Below, piece after piece: positions 27,055-34,430 of a DNA stretch of 64,000 nucleotides (position 1 is its first letter; each line of letters begins with the position of its first letter). Where the stretch lies: contig NZ_JAKVIJ010000012.1 of NCBI RefSeq assembly GCF_022760965.1, forward strand, positions 1 through 64,000, in the 5' to 3' direction. Source of the stretch: Simplicispira sedimenti (lineage in GTDB: Bacteria; Pseudomonadota; Gammaproteobacteria; Burkholderiales; Burkholderiaceae_C). A program made the position numbers and the translations under genes. The notes under the pieces were generated by a model, which had not been told where the DNA came from, did not search any database, and was given only the letters and a program-made list of their open reading frames with translations.

Positions 27055-27143
27055 AAACGGCAACAACGAAAGATCGCTTTCATGTGCGCAGGGTGGATCG
27101 CCAACGGGTGTGGCCATGGTCATCGTGCAAGCGCCGCTTGCCC

Positions 27144-27410
27144 CTGTCGATCTGCACTGTGATCTGCATCGCCGGGCGCGCGCACTGTGGTCAACCGGCG
27201 GACGAAAGGCCTTGGGTGGCGCGGGGGCGGTGCTCATCGTGGCCGGGGCCGTGCTGCGTGCTGGTGCGGCCTTTGTGCCGGACGCGGCTTCAGCCTTGCT
27301 GGGCCTGGCAGGGCTGTGCTGGGTGGCGGCGTTCGGGCTGCTGTGCTGGCGCATCGCCCCGGTGCTGTGGCGCGTGCGGCCGGATGGGTTGTGGGGATGC
27401 CAGGGTAGGG
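27144..27410 (+). pseudogene. Partial, frameshifted second copy of the nnrS 3' end
   Basis: From CTGTCGATCT at 27144 to AGGGTAGGG at 27410 the sequence aligns with 25531-25800, the end of nnrS, at high but imperfect identity. Early on one frame reads VICIAGRAHCGQPADERPW; the match then shifts to another frame (AASALLGLAGLCWV, then RVRPDGLWGCQG), so an indel separates the halves. One G is also missing before the TAG, which removes the stop. It cannot encode a working NnrS. It marks the far edge of the fic insertion. Confidence 0.85.
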
Positions 27411-27699
27411 TGGTTTGGAAATATGCTGCAGGCTTGCTGTGCAGGCACCTTCGGGATGTCTATCTGTTAAGGCATGATGTGCAGCGGATGCGAACTTGAA
27501 CTAGATCTCGCTGCTGTTTGTTCCTAGCTTGGATATCACGCCTAAATGTGCAGTCTGGCTCCCGGGCAAGTTGATCGATGGTGGCGTTCTCGCAGATCAC
27601 CCAAGGACGCAGTCTGTAAGGCATCGATACGATGCACTTAAATTAATCACTAAGCGTGCCGTCGTGTTCTAGATGTTTCATTCGTCAAAGTGATCAACT
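27411..27699. other. Non-coding stretch before the HipA-like gene, with a small palindrome
   Basis: About 290 bp of lower G+C than the flanks. I see no convincing gene: a 47-codon frame (27529-27672, TTG start) has no recognisable product. GCATCG-ATA-CGATGC (27621-27635) is a perfect 6-bp inverted repeat about 65 bp before the kinase start, followed by AT-rich sequence (27636-27655) that could hold a promoter. This would suit the promoter and operator of the downstream two-gene cassette, but nothing here is proven. Confidence 0.35.
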
Positions 27700-28626
27700 G
27701 TGTACAACATCCATGAAGTGACTACTGGCGCCGCAGCGACAACGGAGCCTTTAGGCACGAAATATAAATTTTGGTACCACGATCCCAACTTTGGATTAAG
27801 TTTGTTTAAAGAGGGTCGACCGAATACTGGCGAAAACTGGGCTGAAAAAATCGCCTGTGAGCTGGCAAAGGCCATAGGTTTACCGAATGCGCGATATGAG
27901 TTGGCAACTTATGAGGGAAGGAATGGCGTTCTGTCGCCCACTATGGTTGAACGTGGGGCGCGGATTGTGCATGGCAATGAGCTACTTGCGCACGGTTCGA
28001 CCAACTATATTCCGGTAGGAGGGCAGCGAGTTTATGGAAATCCAAACCATACTCTCCGACGGGTTTTGGCATACCTGCGCGCGAGTACCGATTTTCTTGG
28101 TGCGCCTTATAACGCTTCTCGATGCGATGAAACGAGTACCGCGCTCGATTTTTTTGTTGGCTATCTAATGTTTGACGCTTGGATTGCCAACCAAGATAGG
28201 CATGATGAAAATTGGGGTGTACTTCGGACAAACGACGGTAATCTTTTTTTAGCTCCCACCTACGATCATGGTTCGAGCATGGCTCGTAATCTTTCAGATG
28301 ATGATCGATTAATGCGACTAAACACCAAAGACATGCCTCGTCACATCACCAGTTTTATACAACAGGCACGAAGTGGTCTTTATCCGGTACACAGTGCTTC
28401 TAAACCGAAGCCTCTGTACACTCTTGAAGCTTTTGAACACGCTGCCATGCATAGTCCCCGAGCTGCTGCGTACTGGAAGTTGCGCTTGCAACATGTCACA
28501 TGTGAGATGGTGAAAGACATAGTAGCCAAGATTCCTGGACATTGGATGAGTGAGCCAGCCCGTCTATTTACTATTGAACTTCTACGCTTGAATAAATTGC
28601 GTATTTTGAGTCTGCCTGCACGATGA
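27700..28626 (+). CDS. HipA-like/CtkA-like protein kinase
   Basis: A 308-residue protein with the C-terminal kinase core of HipA and its relatives. DAWIANQDRHDENWG gives a catalytic loop with Asp166 and Asn171, followed by APTYDHGSSMARN with metal-binding Asp189. A lysine in LSLFKEGR (near residue 47) could be the ATP-contacting residue. The separate N-terminal subdomain of canonical HipA (about 440 residues) is missing and no HipB-type HTH is adjacent. The start is GTG 27700; a stop lies just upstream in frame. The stop overlaps the next ATG by 4 bp. Base composition is well below the surroundings, indicating transfer. Likely a toxin-type serine/threonine kinase; targets unknown. Confidence 0.75.
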   Translation: MYNIHEVTTGAAATTEPLGTKYKFWYHDPNFGLSLFKEGRPNTGENWAEKIACELAKAIGLPNARYELATYEGRNGVLSPTMVERGARIVHGNELLAHGSTNYIPVGGQRVYGNPNHTLRRVLAYLRASTDFLGAPYNASRCDETSTALDFFVGYLMFDAWIANQDRHDENWGVLRTNDGNLFLAPTYDHGSSMARNLSDDDRLMRLNTKDMPRHITSFIQQARSGLYPVHSASKPKPLYTLEAFEHAAMHSPRAAAYWKLRLQHVTCEMVKDIVAKIPGHWMSEPARLFTIELLRLNKLRILSLPAR

Positions 28627-29408
28627 ATCACCTGTATGTTGCTGCCCAAAACTCACTCACACGTGAGTGGATTCCTGTGGCTGAGCTCTTAGAGCAAGGC
28701 GATGGGTATGTGTTACGCTACACCAAGGGGGCTGCTCGCCTCCCTGGTTTTGGTGGTCTTGGACGAATGAATGCTCTTGAGCAATCATATTATTCCCCAG
28801 TGCTTTTCCCGTTTTTTGCTAATAGGCTGATTCCGAAATCTCGCCCGGAGTATCGTGATTATCTAAGGTGGGTTGGTCTTGAGAATGCTCCAGCGAGTCC
28901 GATGGAGCTTTTGGCAGTGACTGGTGGAATTCGCGCTACAGATGGATATCAGCTAATTGCTCCGCCACGAGCAGAGAATAACATTTTAAAATTGGATTTT
29001 TTTGCAAGAGGTTTAAGGTATTTGCCTACCGAAGTGTTGAAGCTATTATTCTTGCAGAAGTCAGGGGCTAAGGTGTTCTTGATGAAAGATGTCCAAAACG
29101 AGAAGGATGGTTGGGCGCTTGCGATCAGAACTGCGGAGCCGATGCCGTTGTTTGTGGGCTATGTGCCTCGCTATTATTGTGCTGGCATTGCTCGTTTGCT
29201 TGATTCATCATCAACTAAGGTGAATGTTAAGGTTAATAGAATAAATCAGGATGCACCGTTTGATATGAAGTTTTTGCTGTCTGTGGAAGCAGAGTGCCCA
29301 GAAAATTTCGATATTCTTGATGATGTAAGTGATTTTTTGCCGTTCACAACAAGGGGTGCTGAGCGGTTGTCTAATATTGCTTTGGCGAACACGCAACTTG
29401 ATCTGTGA
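28623..29408 (+). CDS. HIRAN-like domain protein paired with the HipA-like kinase
   Basis: A 261-residue protein. The N-terminal third (YVAAQNSLTREWIPVAEL and nearby) resembles the small N-terminal subdomain found in HipA-type proteins. The C-terminal part (around DVQNEKDGWALAIRT and FVGYVPRYYCAGIARLL) fits a HIRAN domain, a module that binds DNA ends or stalled forks in eukaryotic HLTF and occurs in bacterial mobile cassettes. Both assignments are by pattern only. It overlaps the kinase gene in an ATGA arrangement, so the two are translated together. Low G+C marks it as recently acquired. A role as antitoxin or sensor for the kinase is a hypothesis. Confidence 0.6.
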   Translation: MNHLYVAAQNSLTREWIPVAELLEQGDGYVLRYTKGAARLPGFGGLGRMNALEQSYYSPVLFPFFANRLIPKSRPEYRDYLRWVGLENAPASPMELLAVTGGIRATDGYQLIAPPRAENNILKLDFFARGLRYLPTEVLKLLFLQKSGAKVFLMKDVQNEKDGWALAIRTAEPMPLFVGYVPRYYCAGIARLLDSSSTKVNVKVNRINQDAPFDMKFLLSVEAECPENFDILDDVSDFLPFTTRGAERLSNIALANTQLDL

Positions 29409-29545
29409 ATATTAGAAAATTGGTTAATGACGAAGGCGGTTTGGCTTGGGTTGGCAAAGTAGCCGGCAACGCATTCCTGCAGATTTAACCCGTCTTCGCG
29501 GATTCTTGAGGTGCATCAAAGGCTCAGTTTAGGGGGCGAAGTTTT

Positions 29546-29569
29546 CGTTATAACCAAGCTTATACTTCG
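29546..29569. promoter_or_regulatory. Candidate ModE (Mo) box before modA
   Basis: CGTTATA at 29546-29552 and TATACTTCG at 29561-29569 form the imperfect inverted pattern CG-N-TATA ... TATA-NNN-CG, similar to known molybdate boxes. It overlaps a TATACT -10-like element (29561-29566) about 30 bp before modA, so a bound ModE would block transcription. modE is the fourth gene of this cluster. Confidence 0.5.
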
Positions 29570-29598
29570 CTCGCTTGTAACACTCGGAGCCCCCTTCC

Positions 29599-30357
29599 AT
29601 GGCCTTCTCCTTCCTCAAACGCAGCCTTGCTGCTTGCCTTCTGGCAGGCCTTGCCAGCGCCGCCATGGCGGGTGAAGTCACGGTGTCCGCTGCCGCCAGC
29701 CTGACCAATGCCTTCAAGGACATTGCCCAAGGCTACGAAGCCGCGCACCCCGGCAGCAAGGTGTTGCTGAACTTCGGTGCTTCCGGCGCCTTGTTGCAGC
29801 AGATGGCCAAGGGCGCGCCGGTGGATGTGTTCGCCTCGGCCGACCAGGAGACCATGGACGCCGCGCAGCAGCAGGGCCTGGTGCGCGCGGCCGACCGGGC
29901 GGACTTTGTGCGCAACGCTCTGGTAGTGATTGCGCCTGTGGACGCCAAGGCGCCGCCCGCCGCGCTGAAGGACCTGGCCGCGCCCGGCGTGGCGCGCGTG
30001 GCGCTGGCGCTGCCTGCCAGCGTGCCCGTGGGGCGCTACGCCAGGCACGCGCTGGAGGCGGCAGGCCTGTGGGGCGCGGTGCAGGCCAAGGCGGTGAACA
30101 CGACCAACGTGCGCCAGTCGCTCGACTACGTGGCGCGCGGTGAGGTGGATGCGGGCTTTGTCTATGCCACCGATGCCGCGCTGATGAAGGACAAGGTGAA
30201 GACAGCCTTTGCCGTGCCGCTGGACCGGGCCATCCTCTACCCCATCGCGCGCACCGCCGCCAGCGGCAATGCTGCCGAGGCGGCGGCGTTCATCGCCTAT
30301 GTGCGCTCGCCCGCCGGGCAGGCCATTCTGGCGCGCTACGGTTTCTTGAAGCCCTGA
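29599..30357 (+). CDS. modA: Molybdate ABC transporter substrate-binding protein
   Basis: A 252-residue periplasmic protein that binds molybdate or tungstate. The signal peptide is cleaved near AMAG (residue 24). The mature start EVTVSAAASLTNAFKDIA and GASGALLQQMAKGAPVDVFA are classic ModA, as is a distal GEVDAGFVYATDA stretch. It is the first gene of modABC-modE, with a candidate ModE box upstream and 2 bp to modB. Confidence 0.97.
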   Translation: MAFSFLKRSLAACLLAGLASAAMAGEVTVSAAASLTNAFKDIAQGYEAAHPGSKVLLNFGASGALLQQMAKGAPVDVFASADQETMDAAQQQGLVRAADRADFVRNALVVIAPVDAKAPPAALKDLAAPGVARVALALPASVPVGRYARHALEAAGLWGAVQAKAVNTTNVRQSLDYVARGEVDAGFVYATDAALMKDKVKTAFAVPLDRAILYPIARTAASGNAAEAAAFIAYVRSPAGQAILARYGFLKP

Positions 30358-30359
30358 GC

Positions 30360-31031
30360 ATGGACGGCGCCTGGCCCGCTCTCTGGCTCTCGCTGCAGGT
30401 GGCCACCTGGGCCACGCTGCTGTGCCTGGTGCTGGGCACGGGTGTGGGCTATGCGCTGGCGCGCTGGCGCTTTCCCGGGCGCGACCTGATCGACACGCTG
30501 CTTACGCTGCCCATGGTGATGCCGCCCACGGTGCTGGGCTACTACCTGCTGGTGCTGCTGGGGCGCAAGGGTTGGGTGGGCGGCTGGCTGCACGACACGT
30601 TCGGCATCCACCTGATCTTTACGCTCACCGGGGCGGTGATCGCGGCCACGGTGGTGGCGTTTCCGCTGGTGTTCAAGCCTGCGCGCGCGGCCTTCGAGGC
30701 GGTGGACCCGCAGTTGCAGGACGCCGCACGCGTGCTCGGCATTTCCGAGGCGGGCGTGTTCTGGCGCGTCACGCTGCCGCTGGCCTGGCGCGGCATCCTG
30801 GCCGGGGTGCTGCTGGGCTTTGCACGGGCGCTGGGCGAGTTTGGCGCCACGCTGATGGTGGCGGGCAGCATTCCAGGCAAGACGCAGACGCTGTCGATCG
30901 CCGTGTACGAGGCCGTGCAGGCCGGGCAAGACGATGTGGCCAATCTGCTGGTGCTCATCACCTCGGTGGTGTGCGTGGCGGTGCTGCTGGCCGTGGGCAA
31001 GCTGGCGCCAGGGCGCGTCGCAACACGATGA
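30360..31031 (+). CDS. modB: Molybdate ABC transporter permease
   Basis: A 223-residue inner-membrane permease with about five helices. VLGTGVGYALARWRFPGR opens the protein, LPMVMPPTVLGYYLLVLLG follows, and the cytoplasmic coupling loop contains GRALGEFGATLMVAGSIPGK, all typical of ModB. It is packed directly after modA and precedes modC by 9 bp. Confidence 0.96.
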   Translation: MDGAWPALWLSLQVATWATLLCLVLGTGVGYALARWRFPGRDLIDTLLTLPMVMPPTVLGYYLLVLLGRKGWVGGWLHDTFGIHLIFTLTGAVIAATVVAFPLVFKPARAAFEAVDPQLQDAARVLGISEAGVFWRVTLPLAWRGILAGVLLGFARALGEFGATLMVAGSIPGKTQTLSIAVYEAVQAGQDDVANLLVLITSVVCVAVLLAVGKLAPGRVATR

Positions 31032-31040
31032 AGGGCAGCC

Positions 31041-31721
31041 ATGCGGCTTGACGTGGACATCCGCAAGACCCTGCGCTCGGGCCACCGCACGTTCGAGCTG
31101 CGGGCGCGCTTTTGCGCGCAGGGCGAGCGCGTGGTGGTGGTGGGGCCGTCGGGCGCGGGCAAGAGCATGCTGCTCAAGGCGCTGGCCGGGCTGCTGCGGC
31201 CCGATGCAGGCCATGTGCGGCTGGATGGCGAGACGCTGTTCGATGCCGCCCAGGGCATCCACCGGCCGCCGCGCGAGCGCGCCGTGGCCTACCTGTTCCA
31301 GGACTACGCGCTGTTCCCGCACCTCAATGTGCGCCAGAACATTGCCTTTGGCGCGCACAAGGGCTGGCGCAACCCGGCGGCCGCGCACGCCAGCGCAGAC
31401 GTGGACCGCTGGCTCGACGCCTTCGGCCTGCGCGAGGTGGCGCACCAGCATCCGCACGAGCTCTCGGGCGGGCAGCGCCAGCGCACGGCGTTGGCGCGCG
31501 CGCTGGTGGCGCAGCCGCGTGCGCTGCTGCTCGACGAACCCTTTGCCGCGCTCGACACCGAACTGCGCGCGAGCATGCGCGCCGAGCTGGACGCGCTGCA
31601 ACGGTCTTTGCGCGTGCCCATGGTGTTGATCACGCACGACCCCGAGGATGTGCGCGTGTTTGGCGAACAGGTGCTGCGCATGGATGCGGGACACATGATG
31701 GAAGACATTGCCCATGCCTGA
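31041..31721 (+). CDS. modC: Molybdate ABC transporter ATPase, short form
   Basis: A 226-residue ATPase with Walker A GPSGAGKS, Q-loop LFQDYALFPHL, signature LSGGQRQR, Walker B LLLDEPFAALD and H-loop ITHDPEDV. Typical ModC proteins reach about 350 residues and end in a TOBE/Mop domain that senses molybdate; this one stops right after the ATPase core and lacks it. Sensing is left to the two Mop domains of ModE, the next gene. Its stop overlaps the modE start region. Confidence 0.93.
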   Translation: MRLDVDIRKTLRSGHRTFELRARFCAQGERVVVVGPSGAGKSMLLKALAGLLRPDAGHVRLDGETLFDAAQGIHRPPRERAVAYLFQDYALFPHLNVRQNIAFGAHKGWRNPAAAHASADVDRWLDAFGLREVAHQHPHELSGGQRQRTALARALVAQPRALLLDEPFAALDTELRASMRAELDALQRSLRVPMVLITHDPEDVRVFGEQVLRMDAGHMMEDIAHA

Positions 31722-32526
31722 ACAAGACAAACGCATCGAACTCGGCGGCTCGGTCTGGATGACCGTGGGCGGCGAGAGCCTGGGCGGCTCGGGCCGCGTG
31801 CAGCTGCTGGCGCTGGTGGGCGAGCAGGGCTCCATCACCCACGCCGCCAAGGCCATGAAGATGAGCTACAAGGCCGCGTGGGACGCCATCGACACCATGA
31901 ACAACCTGGCGGGCGAGCCGCTGGTGGAGCGCGTGGCGGGCGGCAAGGGCGGCGGCGGCACGCGGCTCACGCCCCGGGGCCGGCAACTGGTGGAGAACTT
32001 CCGCCGCATCGAGGCCGAGCACCAGCGTTTCATCGCGCAGCTGGGCCAGCAGGCCCAGGGCATTGCCGACGATTACCTCCTGATCCGGAACATCAGCATG
32101 AAAACCAGCGCGCGCAACCATTTCGCGGGCACCGTCACCCGCGTGGTGCACGGCGCCGTCAACGACGAGGTGGAGATCGCCGTGCGGCCGGGCCTGCGCA
32201 TCGTCGCCACCGTCACGCACGAGAGTGCCGAGGGCCTGGGCCTGGCCGTGGGCGCGCAGGCGTTCGCGCTGGTCAAGGCCTCGTCCATCGTGGTGGTGAC
32301 CGAGGCCGAAGGCGCGCATTTTTCTGCGCGCAACCGCCTCGATGGAACGGTGTCGCGCATCGCGGCGGGCGCGGTGAATGACGAGGTGGTGATCGACGTG
32401 GCCGATGGTGTGTCGATCGCAGCGATCATCACGCACGCCAGCAGCGAGGCCCTGGGCCTGGCGGTGGGCGCACGCGCCACGGCGATCTTCAAGGCGTCCA
32501 GCGTGATCGTCGGCGCCCCGGCGTGA
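31714..32526 (+). CDS. modE: Molybdate-responsive regulator ModE with two Mop domains
   Basis: A 270-residue regulator. Residues 1-110 form a LysR-like winged helix (GSITHAAKAMKMSYKAAWDA). Two Mop domains follow, starting at SARNHFAGTVTRVVHGAVND and SARNRLDGTVSRIAAGAVND. ModE binds molybdate through the Mop pair and represses modABC. The ATG at 31714 is preferred over a TTG at 31708; the start overlaps modC. An R2 repeat follows the stop. Confidence 0.95.
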   Translation: MPEQDKRIELGGSVWMTVGGESLGGSGRVQLLALVGEQGSITHAAKAMKMSYKAAWDAIDTMNNLAGEPLVERVAGGKGGGGTRLTPRGRQLVENFRRIEAEHQRFIAQLGQQAQGIADDYLLIRNISMKTSARNHFAGTVTRVVHGAVNDEVEIAVRPGLRIVATVTHESAEGLGLAVGAQAFALVKASSIVVVTEAEGAHFSARNRLDGTVSRIAAGAVNDEVVIDVADGVSIAAIITHASSEALGLAVGARATAIFKASSVIVGAPA

Positions 32527-32529
32527 GGT

Positions 32530-32672
32530 GAAACACTCCCCTGAGCCGCTGCGCGGCTTCCCCCCGCTCTCGCATTGCTGCGCAATGCGGGCAAGGGGAC
32601 GCTCCCAGCGCCCGCACGTGGGAATACTGGCGGCCCTTGCGCGGGAGCCCTGGCCTGGGCCGCGCCGGTTTT
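32530..32672 (+). repeat. Dispersed repeat R2, copy a
   Basis: Shares CTCTCGCATTGCTGCG, the flanking CCCCTGAG motif, an ATGCGGG-n-AAGGGGACGC stretch and GGCGGCCCTTGCGCGG with the copy at 40383-40505. Contains an internal palindrome (GCATTGCTGCGCAATGC). It occupies the gap between modE and the convergent folA. Confidence 0.75.
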
Positions 32673-32692
32673 GTACGCTGCGGGGTTGGGAA

Positions 32693-33184
32693 TCAGCGCC
32701 GCTCGTAGCGCACAAAGCAGAAGGGCAGGCCGCCCGCGCTGGTGTGCGCCTCGCGCGCGGTTTCCAGCCATTCGGGGCCGAGTTCGGGGGCGAAGGCGTC
32801 GCCCGCGAAGTCCTGCGCGATCTCGGTCACTTCCACGCGCTGGGCCAGCGGCAAAGCCTGGGCGTAGATCTGCGCGCCGCCAATCACCCACACCGTGGCG
32901 GGGTTCGATTGCTCTGCTATTTGTAGCGCCTCGCGCAGGCTGGATGAGCGCTGCGCGCCCATTTCATTCCAATTCTCCTGGCGCGTGACGACGATGTTGC
33001 TGCGCCCGGGCAGCGGGCGGAAGCGCGGCGGGAGCGAGTCCCAGGTCTTGCGCCCCATGACGACGGGGCTACCATGCGTGAGCTGCTTGAAATGCGCCAG
33101 GTCCTCCGGCAGGTGCCAGGGCATGGTGCCGTCCTTGCCGATGACGCCGTTGGCGGCGCGTGCGTAGATGAGGGCGATGTGCAT
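32693..33184 (-). CDS. folA: Dihydrofolate reductase
   Basis: A 163-residue NADPH-dependent dihydrofolate reductase. It opens with MHIALIYARAANGVIGKDG and has the substrate-binding MPWHLPEDLAHFKQLT (with the active-site acidic residue), VVMGRKTWDSLP, and VIGGAQIYAQALP. It lies downstream of thyA and a small membrane gene on the minus strand; thymidylate synthase makes the dihydrofolate that this enzyme recycles, so the arrangement is functional. Confidence 0.97.
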   Translation of the reverse strand: MHIALIYARAANGVIGKDGTMPWHLPEDLAHFKQLTHGSPVVMGRKTWDSLPPRFRPLPGRSNIVVTRQENWNEMGAQRSSSLREALQIAEQSNPATVWVIGGAQIYAQALPLAQRVEVTEIAQDFAGDAFAPELGPEWLETAREAHTSAGGLPFCFVRYERR

Positions 33185-33206
33185 GGTGTCGGCGCGGGTG
33201 AGGGGG

Positions 33207-33509
33207 TCAGCCAAAGATCCAGGTGAAGATGAACGTGAGCAGGGCCAGCACGAGTACGGTGCCGGCCAGCGCGGCCTGCCGCTGGTTGCGCAGCAAGGCC
33301 AGCAGCGGCACGCCCGCGAGGAGCAGCGAGACCACGCCCATGCCTTGTGCATCGGTACCGAACAGTGCCGGAGCCATGCCGAAGCGGGTGGAGCGCTCGG
33401 GCACCACTTCCGTCAGCAGGGCCAGCACTCCCAAGGCGGCAAAGGTCAGGCTGATCAGCACAAAGCACACTTTGGCCAGTGTGCCGGGTCGTGCCGGTGG
33501 CCGGGGCAT
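33207..33509 (-). CDS. Small membrane protein between thyA and folA
   Basis: A 100-residue protein with three predicted transmembrane helices (about residues 13-35, 55-72 and 77-98) and no recognised domain. The start at 33509 lies 2 bp after the thyA stop and the stop lies 22 bp before the folA start, so it is almost certainly co-transcribed with both. Nothing in the sequence ties it to folate metabolism. Confidence 0.7.
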   Translation of the reverse strand: MPRPPARPGTLAKVCFVLISLTFAALGVLALLTEVVPERSTRFGMAPALFGTDAQGMGVVSLLLAGVPLLALLRNQRQAALAGTVLVLALLTFIFTWIFG

Positions 33510-33511
33510 GC

Positions 33512-34366
33512 CTACACCGCCACCGGCGCCTTGATGGCCGGATGGCATTGGTAGTCCAGCACCTCGAAGTCTTCGTATGCGTAGTCGAAGATGCTGTCCG
33601 GGCGGCGCTTGATGTTCAGCACCGGGTAGGGGTAGGGCGCGCGTGCCAGTTGCGTCTGCACCTGCTCGGCGTGGTTGCTGTAGATGTGGCAGTCGCCGCC
33701 GGTCCAGATGAAGTCGCCCACCGCCAGGTCGCACTGCTGCGCCACCATGTGCGTGAGCAGGGCGTATGACGCAATATTGAAGGGCACGCCCAGGAAGATG
33801 TCGGCGCTGCGCTGGTAGAGCTGGCAACTGAGCTTGCCTGGCTCACCGGCCACCTGCGATGGCGCCACGTAGAACTGGAAGAAGGCGTGGCAGGGCATGA
33901 GCGCCATCTGGTCCAGTTCGGCCACGTTCCAGGCGCTCACGATGATGCGGCGCGAGTCCGGGTTGCTCTTGAGCGTGTCGATCACCTGCTGGATCTGGTC
34001 GATGTGCCCGCGAGGGTTGTCAGGGGTGGGCGCGGGCCAGCTGCGCCACTGCACGCCGTACACGGGGCCGAGGTCGCCGTCCGCGCGTGCCCATTCGTCC
34101 CAGATGGTCACGCCGCGCTCCTGCAGCCAGCGCACGTTGCTGTCGCCGCGCAGGAACCACAGCAGTTCCAGGATGATGCTCTTGAGGTGCACCTTCTTGG
34201 TGGTGACGAGCGGGAAGCCCTCCGAGAGGTCGAAGCGCATCTGGTGGCCGAACACGCTTTTCGTGCCCGTGCCCGTGCGGTCGCCCTTGGCCACGCCGTG
34301 GAAGAACACATGGCGCATGAAGTCTTCGTACTGCGAGCGGATGGGGCGGTTGGCAGCGTTAGTCAT
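33512..34366 (-). CDS. thyA: Thymidylate synthase
   Basis: A 284-residue ThyA that methylates dUMP using methylene-tetrahydrofolate. It shows DRTGTGTKSVFG near the N-terminus, the catalytic cysteine in MALMPCHAFFQFYV, QLYQRSADIFLGVPFNIASY, and the C-terminal IKAPVAV. The ATG at 34366 starts the homologous region. It leads the thyA / small membrane gene / folA operon. Confidence 0.97.
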   Translation of the reverse strand: MTNAANRPIRSQYEDFMRHVFFHGVAKGDRTGTGTKSVFGHQMRFDLSEGFPLVTTKKVHLKSIILELLWFLRGDSNVRWLQERGVTIWDEWARADGDLGPVYGVQWRSWPAPTPDNPRGHIDQIQQVIDTLKSNPDSRRIIVSAWNVAELDQMALMPCHAFFQFYVAPSQVAGEPGKLSCQLYQRSADIFLGVPFNIASYALLTHMVAQQCDLAVGDFIWTGGDCHIYSNHAEQVQTQLARAPYPYPVLNIKRRPDSIFDYAYEDFEVLDYQCHPAIKAPVAV

Positions 34367-34391
34367 GGTCAGGAATTTTGAATCAAAAGTG

Positions 34392-34430
34392 GCTTCTGCG
34401 CTTGTGGATAAAGCGCCAGCAGCTACCAAA
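34392..34430 (+). repeat. Dispersed repeat R1, copy d
   Basis: Contains TGCGCTTGTGGATAAAGCGC followed by CAGCAGCTACCAAA. The GCGCTT/AAGCGC arms can pair. It lies between the thyA start and the stop of the FAD-linked oxidase. Confidence 0.6.

Noticed and set aside
27529..27672. A small gene upstream of the HipA-like kinase acting as antitoxin
   Set aside because: The 47-codon frame needs a TTG start, has no ribosome-binding site and no HTH-like sequence.
32911..32945. An R1-like core (TGCTATTTGTAGCGC) inside folA
   Set aside because: It is short, lies in a region coding for conserved DHFR residues, and lacks the rest of the element; probably chance.
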